44,117 nt of DNA from Clostridia bacterium (GTDB lineage Bacteria > Bacillota > Clostridia > TANB77 > CAG-508): contig JAAVZN010000016.1 in the NCBI GenBank assembly GCA_022791675.1, forward strand, positions 1-44,117, in the 5' to 3' direction. This document shows, in pieces, positions 1 through 8,447 of this stretch. Within the stretch, counting starts at the first letter, position 1. Each line of letters opens with the position of its first letter. The notes beneath the pieces were generated by a model. The model was not told where the DNA came from, did not search any database, and was given only the letters and a program-made list of their open reading frames with translations. A program made the translations under genes and the position numbers.

Positions 1-1846
1 GTTTTCTTCTTATTTTTTCAGTTAATTGACCACCTTCATCAAATCCTACATATCCTGGAGGTGAACCAATTAATTTAGAAATGGAATGTGGTTCCATAAA
101 TTCTGACATATCTACTCGAATCATTGCATTTTCATCACCAAATAAACTTTCTGCTAATGCCTTGGATAACTCCGTTTTTCCCACCCCTGTTGGACCTAAG
201 AAAAGAAAGGAACCAATTGGTCTTTTGGGATCTTTTAATCCTACTCTACCTCTACGAATTGCCTTTGCCACTGCCTCTACTGCTTCGTTTTGTCCAATTA
301 CTCTTTCATGTAAATTTTTTTCAAGATTTTTTAAACGGATATTTTCATCTTCTGTTATTTTATTGACTGGTATTCCTGTCCAATTACTAATCACCTCTGC
401 TATGTTTTCCTCTGTTATAATAACCACTTCTTTATTGTTTTTATTTTTCCATTTCTTTCGTTCTTTTTCATATCTTTCTTTCCATTCTTTTTCTTTGTCT
501 CTTAACATTGCTGCTTTTTCAAATTTTTGTGTTCGGACTGCTTCTTCTTTGTCTTTTTTGATTTCTTCTATTTGTTCTTCTAATTCTTTCATGTTTTCTG
601 GCTCAGTAAAAGTTTTCAATTTGGCTCTAGAACCAGCTTCATCAATTAAATCAATTGCTTTATCTGGTAAAAAACGATCATTGATATAACGAACTGACAT
701 TGTTACTGCTGATTCAATTGCCTCATCTGTAATTTTTACTCCATGATGTGCTTCATATTTGTCACGAATTCCTTTTAATATCTTGATTGTATCTTTTTCA
801 CTTGGTTCATTTACATGAACTGGACTGAATCTTCTTTCTAAGGCTGAATCTTTTTCAATGTATTTTCGATATTCATTTAAAGTAGTAGCACCTACTAATT
901 GAATTTCACCTCTTGCTAGTAATGGTTTTAAGATATTAGCCGCATCAATTGCTCCTTCTGCTGCGCCTGCTCCAACAATGGTATGAATTTCATCAATAAA
1001 TAAAATAATATCTCCCGCTTTTTTCACTTCTGCTAAAGCCTTTTTGATTCTTTCTTCAAAATCTCCTCTATATTTTGCTCCTGCTACCATACCAGAAATG
1101 TCCATACTTACCACTCTTTTGTCTTTCAATATTTCTGGAACATCACCAACTACTATTTTTTGTGCTAATCCTTCTACCACTGCTGTTTTACCAACACCTG
1201 GTTCACCAATCAAACATGGATTATTTTTGGTTCTTCTAGATAAGATCTGAATCACTCTCTCAATTTCTTCTTTTCTTCCAATAATTGGATCTAATTTTCC
1301 TTCTGTTGCTTTTTTGGTTAAATCCTCTCCAAATTGATTTAAGGTTGTTGTTTGATTATAGCTTCCTGCCTTCTTTTCGATTGTACCTTTCTTTTCTTCA
1401 CTTGTTAAGTCTTCCCCTTCATTGATTACTTTTACAATTTCATTATAAAGTCTTGGAATATTAACATTTAATTCTAACAAAATTCTAGCACCAATGCAAT
1501 CTCCTTCTCTTAAAATTCCTATTAATAAATGTTCGGTTCCTATATAATTATAACCTAATTTTCTTGTTTCAATAAAGGCATTTTCAAATACTCTTTTGGT
1601 TCTGGGGGTAAATCCCAATGTTTCTGCTACTGGCTCTTCTTGTCCAATCAATTCAATGATTTTATCAATACATTCTGCTGGTGTTACTTCTTGATTCCCT
1701 AATACTTTAGAAGCAACTCCACTTCCTTCTTTGGCTAACCCATATAAAACATGCTCTGTTCCAATGTAGTTATGCCCCAATTCTATCGCTATTTCATTGG
1801 CTAATTCAATAGCCTTTTTCGCTCTATTTGTAAATTTATATGTCAT
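1..1846 (-). CDS. clpC: ATP-dependent Clp protease ATPase subunit ClpC (C-terminal end outside window)
   Basis: This is the AAA+ unfoldase that feeds substrates to ClpP and works with the McsA/McsB arginine-phosphorylation system. About 615 codons are present, and the gene runs off the left edge inside the second ATPase domain. Visible in order are two Clp_N repeats (residues about 1-145), a first AAA module with Walker A GEPGVGKT near residue 210 and Walker [10 protein letters not shown], an M-domain/UVR-like coiled coil near 420-460, and a second Walker A GPTGVGKT near 550. The ATG at 1846 follows an AAAGGAG ribosome site. It is the last gene of the ctsR-mcsA-mcsB-clpC order typical of Firmicutes, although 244 bases separate it from mcsB and I see no CtsR box directly before it. 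ClpC rather than ClpB or ClpE is inferred from the operon and the UVR-type linker. Confidence 0.96.
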   Translation of the reverse strand, partial: MTYKFTNRAKKAIELANEIAIELGHNYIGTEHVLYGLAKEGSGVASKVLGNQEVTPAECIDKIIELIGQEEPVAETLGFTPRTKRVFENAFIETRKLGYNYIGTEHLLIGILREGDCIGARILLELNVNIPRLYNEIVKVINEGEDLTSEEKKGTIEKKAGSYNQTTTLNQFGEDLTKKATEGKLDPIIGRKEEIERVIQILSRRTKNNPCLIGEPGVGKTAVVEGLAQKIVVGDVPEILKDKRVVSMDISGMVAGAKYRGDFEERIKKALAEVKKAGDIILFIDEIHTIVGAGAAEGAIDAANILKPLLARGEIQLVGATTLNEYRKYIEKDSALERRFSPVHVNEPSEKDTIKILKGIRDKYEAHHGVKITDEAIESAVTMSVRYINDRFLPDKAIDLIDEAGSRAKLKTFTEPENMKELEEQIEEIKKDKEEAVRTQKFEKAAMLRDKEKEWKERYEKERKKWKNKNNKEVVIITEENIAEVISNWTGIPVNKITEDENIRLKNLEKNLHERVIGQNEAVEAVAKAIRRGRVGLKDPKRPIGSFLFLGPTGVGKTELSKALAESLFGDENAMIRVDMSEFMEPHSISKLIGSPPGYVGFDEGGQLTEKIRRK

Positions 1847-2090
1847 TTTTTTCTGGCTCCTTTCGTGTCCAAACAAAAATGTTTTCTTTTGGACTTATCA
1901 AATTTGTTTTTTTATGTTAAACATGGTGTAACAAAAGAATTTTCTGCAAATACTGTCTTATTTTCTGTGGTCGGATTCGGTGTAGTTAGTATGTTTTCTG
2001 AATGATGCCCCTCCTTAGGGGCTTTTTTTATTGTATTGGAAACTTCAAAGATTTTTACCGTTCAAAAGTTAGAAAATATAAATCAGCTCA
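1847..2090. other. mcsB-clpC intergenic region
   Basis: This 244-base spacer has no convincing gene. It holds a 7-bp inverted repeat (1867-1873 with 1888-1894) just upstream of the clpC ribosome site. It also holds a plus-strand open frame with no good start, ending in VSMFSE-stop at 2005, directly followed by a terminator-like hairpin at 2007-2030. The plus-strand part looks like a remnant or a small transcript pointing against the operon. I see no CtsR box here. Confidence 0.5.
2007..2030 (+). terminator. Rho-independent terminator-like hairpin
   Basis: The arms GCCCCT (2007-2012) and AGGGGC (2017-2022) surround a CCTT loop, and seven T follow on the plus strand. On the minus strand, where mcsB and clpC are read, the hairpin is preceded by A residues rather than followed by U. 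It should therefore not stop the operon transcript efficiently. No obvious plus-strand gene needs it. Confidence 0.7.
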
Positions 2091-3107
2091 CTATTGTTCT
2101 TCTTCTAAAATCTGTTTTATCACTTGGGCTCTTTTAATATCTCTTTCTAATGCCTCATACTGTTCCCCTAAAAATTTCTGCAAATTAGCTGGCTTAGTAT
2201 ACAAATACAATTTTTGTACTTTTAAATCTGTCAGTTCTTTTAATATTCCTAAATCAGTCCCTAGCTTAATATTAGAAAGCAATGTCCTTGTTTCTTCTGA
2301 AGAAATCTTTTTACAATACTTTAAAATTCCGTAACTTCTATCAATCAAATCTTCAAAAGAGATATCATCTTTTGCTAAAAGTTTCCTTGCTTGTCTTTCT
2401 TGCTTTATCATTTTATCAACTACTACTTTCAAATTTTGTACAATTTCCTTTTCCGTTATTCCTAGTGTTTGTTGATTTGAAATTTGATACATATCTCCTG
2501 TACTTTCTGAATTTTCACCATAGACCCCTCTAATGTTAATTCCAAAACTATGAATTGCTTCTAATACTTTTTTGGTGTTTTGGGTTTTAGAAAGAGCAGG
2601 CAAATGTACCATAACAGAAGCTCTTAGTCCTGTTCCTACATGGTTTGGGCATGCTGTTAGATAACCATATTTTTTACTAACAGCATATCCTAACACTTCT
2701 TCCATTTTTTCATCTATTTCAATGGCTAAATTAAGTGTATTTTCTAACTCAAGACCACTATTAAATACCTGCAATTCTATATGTTCTTCATTTCCTATCA
2801 TAATACAAATATTTTCTTCGTCATTGATTAGCATACTACCAGTTTCATTTCTTTTTAATACAAATTCTGGACTAATCAAATTTTTCTCTACTAAGCTCAT
2901 TTTAGTAATATCGTCCATATCTTTTAATTTCAAAAATTTTAATCCATATCCAATCTGATACACTTTTTCTTTTATTCTATTTTGCAAAATTTCTAATTCT
3001 TGTTTTGTACTCATATTAAACTTAAAATCATGTATATTTCGACTGAATCGTATCCTTGTACTAACTGCTACATCTGAATTTTCATTACTTTGTAAATACC
3101 AATTCAT
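2091..3107 (-). CDS. mcsB: Protein arginine kinase McsB
   Basis: McsB phosphorylates arginine residues on proteins, including CtsR, and the marked proteins are degraded by ClpCP. The 338-residue product matches the bacterial phosphagen-kinase-like family in length. Visible landmarks are the N-terminal STRIRFSRN substrate/nucleotide motif (about 17-25), the NEEHIEL stretch near residue 105, the CPNHVGTGLRASVMVHLP block with the conserved Cys near residue 153, and a C-terminal region with RDIKRA. The start ATG has an AGGAGGAAGGAAA leader. It lies 11 bases after mcsA and is clearly co-transcribed with it. The gene order ctsR-mcsA-mcsB confirms the assignment. Confidence 0.96.
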   Translation of the reverse strand: MNWYLQSNENSDVAVSTRIRFSRNIHDFKFNMSTKQELEILQNRIKEKVYQIGYGLKFLKLKDMDDITKMSLVEKNLISPEFVLKRNETGSMLINDEENICIMIGNEEHIELQVFNSGLELENTLNLAIEIDEKMEEVLGYAVSKKYGYLTACPNHVGTGLRASVMVHLPALSKTQNTKKVLEAIHSFGINIRGVYGENSESTGDMYQISNQQTLGITEKEIVQNLKVVVDKMIKQERQARKLLAKDDISFEDLIDRSYGILKYCKKISSEETRTLLSNIKLGTDLGILKELTDLKVQKLYLYTKPANLQKFLGEQYEALERDIKRAQVIKQILEEEQ

Positions 3108-3118
3108 TTTCCTTCCTC

Positions 3119-3688
3119 CTATTGTTTATCTTCTTTTTCTAATTTTTTGATTTCATCTCTTATCTTGGCTGCGTCTTCGTATCTTTCTTCTTTTATCGCT
3201 TGTTTCAATTCCTGTTGCTTACTTTCTAATTTACTTAAACTTTTTTCTTCTTGTTTCTTTCCTTCTATGTTTTCTTGTTTTACCATTTTTTGTTCAATTT
3301 TATGATCCAATACTTTTCCAATTCTACCAGTATGCCTATTAGCTCCTTGCATTCTTCGAAGAATTGGATCCAATCTTTCTTCAAATACATCATAACAATT
3401 TCCACAGCCTAATTTTCCTGTATTAATAATATCCTCAAAAGTATAACCACAACTGCCACACGTTAATGTCTTCATTTCACTTAATAATGGCATAAATTCT
3501 GTTGTTCCAAAATCTTCTAAAAATTCTCCAAAAAAATTAGAAAAATCAATTGGCAAACTAAATTCTTCTCTCGTTATTCCTAATTTTTTACTACATTCCT
3601 CGCACAAACTTAATTCTTTTTTTCTTCCATTGATATTTTCAGAATACCTAACATTTGCTTCTTTTTTTCCACAATTATCACACAACAT
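3119..3688 (-). CDS. mcsA: McsA, zinc-binding activator of McsB
   Basis: McsA is the adaptor/activator of the McsB arginine kinase and modulates CtsR. The 189-residue product shows two zinc-finger-like clusters: CDNCGKKEA plus CEEC (residues 3-33) and CGSCGYTF plus CGNC (about 77-100). A UVR domain near the C-terminus (about 150-185) includes the sequence EERYEDAAKIRDEI. The ATG is preceded by GAAGGAGGAAAATTAA. It sits between ctsR and mcsB with short spacers, as in Bacillus. I am confident in the family; the precise activation mechanism in this organism is inferred. Confidence 0.95.
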   Translation of the reverse strand: MLCDNCGKKEANVRYSENINGRKKELSLCEECSKKLGITREEFSLPIDFSNFFGEFLEDFGTTEFMPLLSEMKTLTCGSCGYTFEDIINTGKLGCGNCYDVFEERLDPILRRMQGANRHTGRIGKVLDHKIEQKMVKQENIEGKKQEEKSLSKLESKQQELKQAIKEERYEDAAKIRDEIKKLEKEDKQ

Positions 3689-3705
3689 TTAATTTTCCTC
3701 CTTCA

Positions 3706-4149
3706 TTATTCTAAATTTAATAACATATTTTTAAAAATTCTCGCTCTTACTTTATCTTTTTCCGTTCGTTCTAATTGCAAAACATTATCACTTGTTGCAA
3801 CTTTTAATAATCTAGCTTCCATTGGTTTGATGATATCAAAAGTTAAAAAGTCACTAATTAATATATCTACTTCATTTGATGTTATCTCACTTCCTATATT
3901 ATTTATAATATGCATCATGTATTCAGATTTTGTGTTATTTACTTTTTTTATGGTGATGTGTCCTCCTCCACCTCTTCTGCTTTCTACATAATAGCCTTGT
4001 GAAGGCTTAAATCGGGTGGCAATGACATAGTTAATTTGTGATGGAACACAATTAAATTGCTCCGCTAACTCATTTCTTTGTATCTCTATGCTATCTTCTT
4101 GTTCAAATAGTTCTTTTATAAACTCTTCTATAATATCTGATACTCTCAC
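3706..4149 (-). CDS. ctsR: Transcriptional repressor CtsR
   Basis: CtsR is the class III heat-shock repressor that binds tandem GGTCAAA heptads. The 147-residue product has the usual length. It includes the winged-helix region with the RGGGGHITI beta-wing glycines (about residues 59-67) used for DNA contact and heat sensing, preceded by the VPSQINYVIATRF recognition segment. The most likely start is GTG at 4149, nine bases after GGAG; the ATG closer to that site is followed almost at once by a stop. Its own promoter is flanked by two CtsR boxes, so autoregulation is expected. It heads the ctsR-mcsA-mcsB(-clpC) operon. Confidence 0.96.
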   Translation of the reverse strand: MRVSDIIEEFIKELFEQEDSIEIQRNELAEQFNCVPSQINYVIATRFKPSQGYYVESRRGGGGHITIKKVNNTKSEYMMHIINNIGSEITSNEVDILISDFLTFDIIKPMEARLLKVATSDNVLQLERTEKDKVRARIFKNMLLNLE

Positions 4150-4175
4150 TTATTTCATCTCCTTTTTGTATTGTC

Positions 4176-4192
4176 TTTGACTTTCTTTGACC
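4176..4192 (-). promoter_or_regulatory. CtsR operator, downstream copy
   Basis: On the minus strand this reads GGTCAAA-GAA-AGTCAAA, an exact fit to the tandem-heptad CtsR consensus (RGTCAAA, three-base spacer, RGTCAAA). It lies just after the expected transcription start of the ctsR operon, where a bound repressor would block initiation or escape. Confidence 0.93.
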
Positions 4193-4201
4193 TACAATGT
4201 A

Positions 4202-4229
4202 ATTATACTCTTTTCTCCTATTTTTTCAA
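4202..4229 (-). promoter_or_regulatory. SigA-type promoter of ctsR operon
   Basis: On the minus strand TTGAAA (4224-4229) and a perfect TATAAT (4202-4207) are separated by 16 bp. The element is sandwiched between two CtsR boxes, which supports its use. The start would be near 4195, giving a leader of about 45 bases before the GTG of ctsR. Confidence 0.8.
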
Positions 4230-4237
4230 GAGGTTTT

Positions 4238-4254
4238 TTTGACTTTCTTTGACC
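4238..4254 (-). promoter_or_regulatory. CtsR operator, upstream copy
   Basis: A second GGTCAAA-GAA-AGTCAAA on the minus strand, identical to the downstream box in all 17 bases. It sits immediately upstream of the -35 element. Two operators flanking one promoter suggest cooperative or tight repression. Confidence 0.92.
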
Positions 4255-4309
4255 TTTTTCTTCTTTCTTTTTCGATTTCTGTATCATTTTCTCGTTTTAT
4301 CTCTATCTT

Positions 4310-4495
4310 TCATTCTTTTTTACTCTTTTTCTGTTTTGTTATATCTTCTAATTCTTCTACTTTTTCTTTTTGTTCTGGCAAAGATACCCAAGCAAAATAG
4401 GAAGATATAAATTCTCCATATTTTGTTGCATCTTCCCCTACTTCTGTAATTCCATATTCTACTTGCTTCTCTTTTTCTTCTTTTTTTTGATTCAT
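4310..4495 (-). CDS. Small hypothetical protein, 61 residues
   Basis: I do not recognise this small gene. The product begins MNQKKEEKEKQ, has a central stretch with GITEVGEDATKYGEF and a hydrophobic-aromatic patch (ISSYFAWVSL), and ends in a lysine-rich tail. It has no signal peptide or membrane segment. I chose the ATG at 4495 because an AAGGAG site lies 11 bases upstream; the GTG at 4507 would overlap that site. It lies just upstream of the CtsR-controlled promoter in the same direction and divergent from the NfeD gene, so it is probably a separate short transcript. The coding call rests on the ribosome site and the uninterrupted frame only. Confidence 0.5.
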   Translation of the reverse strand: MNQKKEEKEKQVEYGITEVGEDATKYGEFISSYFAWVSLPEQKEKVEELEDITKQKKSKKE

Positions 4496-4607
4496 AAAAT
4501 GCCACACTCCTTTTTATTGTTATGTACATTTTTTTTTATTTTATTCAATGAATCATAATGATTTGTAAATTTTACATAAAGCTATTCCTTTTTGCATATA
4601 AATGTGT

Positions 4608-4613
4608 TATAAT
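4608..4613 (+). promoter_or_regulatory. -10 element of the NfeD/SPFH operon
   Basis: A perfect TATAAT lies 33 bases before the NfeD start codon with the AGGAGG site in between. No good -35 box is seen at 16-18 bp (the best is ATTCCT-like), so the promoter is only partly supported. Confidence 0.5.
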
Positions 4614-4645
4614 AATAACAGTTGGAAAAAAAGGAGGAATTTTCC

Positions 4646-5077
4646 ATGTGGCAAATATGGTTAATCATTGCTGGAATTTGTTTTATGATTGAAATTATGA
4701 CAGTAGGATTTTTAGTTTTTTGGTTTGCAATTGGAAGTATTTTTGCTATGATTGTTAGTTTTTTTACCGACAATCTAATTATACAAACAACGGTATTTAT
4801 CGTATCTTCCACGATTCTAATTTTGGCAACTAAACCATTGGTACAAAAATTTCTTCATCAAAATGATACCCTAAAAACAAATGTCTATTCCATTGTTGGA
4901 AAAATAGGAGTTGTAACAAAAGACATTGATTCCATTCAATCTGTTGGGCAAGTAAAAGTAGAAGGTGAAAAATGGTCTGCTATTGGATTGAATGATTCAA
5001 ATATTCCACAAGGTACAGAAGTAGAAATTAAAGAGATAAAAGGTGTGAAAGCAATCGTTACACCAATTCAAAAATAG
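4646..5077 (+). CDS. NfeD-like membrane protein, partner of the SPFH protein
   Basis: Short NfeD proteins are membrane partners of stomatin/flotillin-type scaffolds. The product is 143 residues. Three hydrophobic segments fill residues 1-70 (WQIWLIIAGICFMIEI, TVGFLVFWFAIGSIFAMIVSFF, TTVFIVSSTILILAT). A soluble beta-rich C-terminal OB-fold (about 80-143) has the family pattern GKIGVV...VKVEGEKWSA...GTEVEI. The ATG at 4646 has an AAGGAGG site 7 bases upstream. A TTG 24 bases earlier is in frame but has no site. The next gene encodes an SPFH protein 64 bases downstream, the classical NfeD-SPFH operon. The role in membrane microdomains or quality control is known for the family, not shown here. 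Confidence 0.88.
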   Translation: MWQIWLIIAGICFMIEIMTVGFLVFWFAIGSIFAMIVSFFTDNLIIQTTVFIVSSTILILATKPLVQKFLHQNDTLKTNVYSIVGKIGVVTKDIDSIQSVGQVKVEGEKWSAIGLNDSNIPQGTEVEIKEIKGVKAIVTPIQK

Positions 5078-5141
5078 TTTTTAATTTGAATCATCTATTA
5101 ATTGAAAGAAAATTAATAGATTCTATAAAGGAGGTAAAATT

Positions 5142-6041
5142 ATGGCATTTTTATTAGTTTTACTAGTTATTATTTTAATCATCTCTGCCATGTCAATCAA
5201 AATTGTTAAACAATCCGAGGTATACATTATTGAAAGGTTAGGAAAATTTTATAAAGTAGCTGATGCTGGATTAACCATTATTATTCCCTTTTTCGATCAT
5301 GTAAGAAGTGTTGTTAGTTTAAAACAACAAACTATGGACGTTCCACCACAAGGTGTAATTACGAAAGACAATGTTACCATTACCATCGATACAGTTGTAT
5401 TTTATCAAATAACCGATCCAGCCAAGGCAGTTTATGAAATTCAAAGTTTAAAGAAAGGAATCGAATACTTAGCCATTACAACGATTCGTGATATCATTGG
5501 TAAAATGGATTTAGATGAAACTTTTAGTTCAAGAGATGGTATTAATAATCAGTTACGTGTTGTTTTAGACGAAGCAACCGATCGTTGGGGTTGTAAAATT
5601 GATCGAGTAGAAATCAAAGATATTACACCTCCAGCTGATATTAGAGATGCTATGGAAAAAGAAATGAATGCAGAAAGAAATAAAAGAGCCTTAATTCTAG
5701 AATCTGAAGCTCAAAGACAATCTGCTATTACCATTGCAGAAGGTAAAAAACAAGCTGCTATTTTAGAAGCTGAAGCTGACAAAGAAGCAAGAATTAGAAG
5801 AGCTGTTGGTGAAGCTCAAGCAATTCGTGAAGTAGCTGACGCCAAAGCAAAAGAAATTCAAATGGTCTATGAAGCAATGAAAAAAGCTGATCCTAACGAT
5901 GTTTTAGTTCAATTAAAATCATTGGAAGCTTTAGAAGAAGTAGCAAAAGGTGATGCTAATAAAATCTTTATTCCATTTGAAGCAACTAATACACTAAGTT
6001 CATTAGGTGCTATCAAAGAAATTATGTCAGATAAAAAATAG
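5142..6041 (+). CDS. SPFH/stomatin-like (paraslipin/QmcA-type) membrane protein
   Basis: This is a 299-residue SPFH (band 7) protein with one N-terminal membrane anchor (residues 1-20), then the band-7 domain beginning VKQSEVYIIERLGKFYKV. It has the family signature DVPPQGVITKDNVTI near residue 67 and the TIRDIIGKMDLDETFSSRD block near 120-135. An Ala/Glu/Arg-rich coiled coil (about 180-245) drives oligomerisation. The ATG has an AAGGAGG site. It forms an operon with the NfeD-like gene upstream and ends at a strong plus-strand terminator. Such proteins form large membrane-associated rings and are linked to protein turnover; the exact role here is unknown. Confidence 0.93.
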   Translation: MAFLLVLLVIILIISAMSIKIVKQSEVYIIERLGKFYKVADAGLTIIIPFFDHVRSVVSLKQQTMDVPPQGVITKDNVTITIDTVVFYQITDPAKAVYEIQSLKKGIEYLAITTIRDIIGKMDLDETFSSRDGINNQLRVVLDEATDRWGCKIDRVEIKDITPPADIRDAMEKEMNAERNKRALILESEAQRQSAITIAEGKKQAAILEAEADKEARIRRAVGEAQAIREVADAKAKEIQMVYEAMKKADPNDVLVQLKSLEALEEVAKGDANKIFIPFEATNTLSSLGAIKEIMSDKK

Positions 6042-6058
6042 AACTATTAATAAACTAC

Positions 6059-6100
6059 AAACTAGTCATTTTATGAAATAATCTGACTAGTTTTTCTTTT
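6059..6100 (+). terminator. Terminator of the NfeD/SPFH operon
   Basis: A 10-bp stem (AAACTAGTCA at 6059-6068 with TGACTAGTTT at 6084-6093) and a 15-base loop are followed by a T-rich tail on the plus strand, 17 bases after the SPFH stop codon. Confidence 0.88.
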
Positions 6101-6142
6101 CAATAAGTTTTAATTTCCCCACTCTATACAGTATATTTTTCA

Positions 6143-6175
6143 TTAAAAAAAGAAAAAATGTCCTTAATAGACATT
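6143..6175 (-). terminator. Terminator of the alr transcript
   Basis: On the minus strand AATGTC (6170-6175) and GACATT (6157-6162) form a hairpin followed by TTTTTC and a further T run. It begins 5 bases after the alr stop codon and faces the SPFH terminator. Confidence 0.8.
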
Positions 6176-6180
6176 CTTCT

Positions 6181-7272
6181 TTAACTTATCAATATTCTTG
6201 GTACACGATAACTGATCCCACTTAAAATTTCATAAGTAATTGTATCACATTGATGTGCTACTTCTTCTAATGTTATTTTATCATTATCCCAAATCCATAC
6301 TTCTGTTCCTACTTGTGCATCTTTTATATTGGTAACATCTACCATGAAACTATCCATACAAATTTTTCCAACAATAGGAGCTTTTTTATCTCCAACTACT
6401 ACATAACTATGATTTGACATACTTCTTCTTATCCCGTCTGCATAGCCAATTGGAATGGTCGCTATTTTACTTTCTTTGGTTGTCACAAAACTTCTACCAT
6501 AACTAATACTCGTTCCTTTTTCTACTGTTTTGATAAAAGTAATTTGAGATTTTAATTTTGCTACTGGTTTTAAATCTATTTTTTCTTTTATCCCTTCAGC
6601 TGATTCATAACCATAAATAAGCATACCTGGTCTTACTAGATTAAACTGTGCTTTTGGAAAATTTATAATACCATTAGAAGCTAAGACATGAATATATTTT
6701 ATATCTTTTACTTGTTTTGTTATCATTTCTACTGCTTCTTGAAAAATACTCAATTGTTTTTCTGTATAAGAACAATCCTTATCTGGTGATGATAAATGGG
6801 TATAAATTCCTTCTATTTTGCTCTGTTTTATTTCTTTTAAAAAAGGGTATATTTCTTCTAATGTTATACCTGTTCTTCCCATTCCCGTTTCTATTTCAAG
6901 ATGAACTCGAATCGGTTGTTTTTGTTTTTCTATTTCTTGTAAAAATTCTTTTGAAGATAGTCCAATTACTAGATTATTTTCTACAATCTTATTAATTTCA
7001 CTCCTTGCTGGTTGATTTAATACAAAGATTTCTTTATTAAATCCAATTTTTCTTAAATTGATCCCTTCATCTACTGTCGCTACTCCTATTATTTCAAATT
7101 CATTTACTATTTCTAACTTGGTATTGAAATAAGTTCCATAAGCATTTGCTTTCATAATTGGCATAATCGTTGTTGTTGAATTTAATTTTTTCTTTATTTC
7201 TTGGATATTGTGCTTAAAATTTTGAACATTGACCTCCATTACAGTTGGTCTTGTTATTTCACTTTGATTCAT
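6181..7272 (-). CDS. alr: Alanine racemase
   Basis: A PLP-dependent enzyme that interconverts L- and D-alanine for peptidoglycan synthesis. The 363-residue length is typical. The PLP lysine lies in MKANAYG (about residue 43); the usual following His-Gly is replaced by TYFN. Further family landmarks are IETGMGRTGI (about 127-136), YTHLSSPDKD, the RPGMLIYGY phosphate-binding stretch, ISYGRSF with the catalytic Tyr (about 258-264), IGYADGIRR, and GKICMDSFMVDVT. The ATG is preceded by GAGGAGAAAAA. A 67-base palindromic repeat separates it from the GGGtGRT gene upstream, and a terminator follows it. It may be co-transcribed with the upstream genes through the repeat. Confidence 0.95.
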   Translation of the reverse strand: MNQSEITRPTVMEVNVQNFKHNIQEIKKKLNSTTTIMPIMKANAYGTYFNTKLEIVNEFEIIGVATVDEGINLRKIGFNKEIFVLNQPARSEINKIVENNLVIGLSSKEFLQEIEKQKQPIRVHLEIETGMGRTGITLEEIYPFLKEIKQSKIEGIYTHLSSPDKDCSYTEKQLSIFQEAVEMITKQVKDIKYIHVLASNGIINFPKAQFNLVRPGMLIYGYESAEGIKEKIDLKPVAKLKSQITFIKTVEKGTSISYGRSFVTTKESKIATIPIGYADGIRRSMSNHSYVVVGDKKAPIVGKICMDSFMVDVTNIKDAQVGTEVWIWDNDKITLEEVAHQCDTITYEILSGISYRVPRILIS

Positions 7273-7286
7273 TTTTTCTCCTCAAT

Positions 7287-7353
7287 AGGGATTAGAGGGA
7301 CGTTCCTTAAAATCCCTAAAACAGGGATTTTAAGGAACGTCCCTCTAATCCCT
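7287..7353. repeat. Perfect 31-bp inverted repeat, palindromic element copy A
   Basis: The arms 7287-7317 and 7323-7353 are exact reverse complements around the 5-base loop AAAAC. Each arm is one unit of a dispersed repeat (core GGGATTAGAGGGACGTTCC) also present near 28100 and 30625. It lies between the GGGtGRT gene and alr. The element resembles REP-type or MITE-like palindromes; no associated transposase is present in the window. The folded RNA could also affect transcription through the pair. Confidence 0.9.
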
Positions 7354-7368
7354 GTTTTTTCTAATTGA

Positions 7369-8371
7369 TTATTTCATAGCTTCTTCTACCGCAACTGCAA
7401 CTGCAACAGATGCTCCTACCATTGGGTTATTCCCCATACCAATTAATCCCATCATTTCAACATGTGCTGGTACCGATGATGAACCTGCAAATTGTGCATC
7501 TGAGTGCATTCTTCCCATCGTATCTGTCATTCCGTAAGATGCTGGACCTGCCCCCATATTGTCTGGGTGTAATGTTCTACCTGTTCCTCCTCCTGATGCA
7601 ACTGAAAAATATTTTTTATTTTCTGCTATTCTTTCTTTTTTGTAAGTACCTGCTACTGGGTGTTGGAATCTTGTTGGATTCGTTGAGTTTCCTGTAATCG
7701 ATACATCTACATCTTCTAACCACATAATAGCAACACCTTCTCTTACGTCATTTGCTCCATAACACCTAACTTTACTTCTTTCTCCATCTGAATAAGGAAT
7801 TTCTTCCACAACTTTTACCTTTCCTGTGAAAAAGTCAAAGTCTGTTTTTACATAAGTAAATCCGTTAATTCTTGATATAACTTGTGCTGCATCTTTTCCT
7901 AATCCATTTAAAATAACTCTTAATGGTTCTTTTCTTACTTTGTTTGCTGATTTGGCAATTCCAATTGCACCTTCTGCTGCTGCAAAAGATTCATGTCCTG
8001 CAAGAAATGCAAAACATTTGGTATCTTCTGATAATAACATAGATGCTAAGTTTCCATGTCCTAATCCTACTTTTCTATCATCGGCAACTGATCCTGGAAT
8101 ACAAAATGCTTGCAAACCTTCACCAATTGCTTTTGCTGCATCTGAAGCTTTGGTACAACCTTTTTTTACTGCAATCGCAGCTCCGAATGGTATAGGCCCA
8201 TGCTGCATTTTCAAAACAAATTGGTTGAACTCCTTTTACAATTTCATAAGGATTAAATCCTTTTTCTTTACATATATCTAATGCTTGTTCAAAACTTTCT
8301 ATCCCATATTTTTCCATCACTGGTTTGATTTGGTCTATTCTTCTTTCATAACTTTCAAATGTTACTGCCAT
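7369..8371 (-). CDS. GGGtGRT family protein, split by a +1 shift at CGG
   Basis: The family is known for its Gly-rich GGGTGRT motif, present here as SVASGGGTGRTLHPDN, and is usually found next to a NifU-like scaffold gene, as here; its biochemical role is not established. The gene starts at ATG 8371 (GGAGG site upstream) and is read for 62 codons to ...ENAAWAYTI. It then meets an in-frame CGG. Read without a shift it ends after 83 residues. Skipping the C at 8185 gives GAAIAVKKGCTKASDAA and the rest of the family sequence, 333 residues in total. The downstream part is intact and well conserved, ending MVGASVAVAVAVEEAMK, which argues against a decaying pseudogene. Either recoding or a one-base sequence error explains it. 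Confidence 0.88.
8180..8190 (-). other. Candidate +1 recoding site, GGGtGRT gene (ACC ATT C GGA GCT)
   Basis: On the minus strand the incoming frame reads ATT CGG AGC while family homology requires ATT GGA GCT, so the C at 8185 is the extra base. The junction residue is glycine. This is one of four sites in the window with the same NYT-C-GGW arrangement. Confidence 0.8.
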
Positions 8372-8447
8372 TTTTATTCCTCCTTATTTTTTCTTCTAAT
8401 CCAGATTCTTGCATACTTTTATTTCTCTACATTTTAAATATTTAAAA

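Noticed and set aside
81-689. Plus-strand open frame over clpC
   Set aside because: It is a shadow of the strongly conserved ClpC frame; codon content is Phe/Ser-rich as expected of antisense AT-rich DNA.
7287-7353. Simple rho-independent terminator between GGGtGRT and alr
   Set aside because: The T run lies on the plus-strand side, whereas the genes are read on the minus strand. The arms match a dispersed repeat, so a repeat element explains it better.
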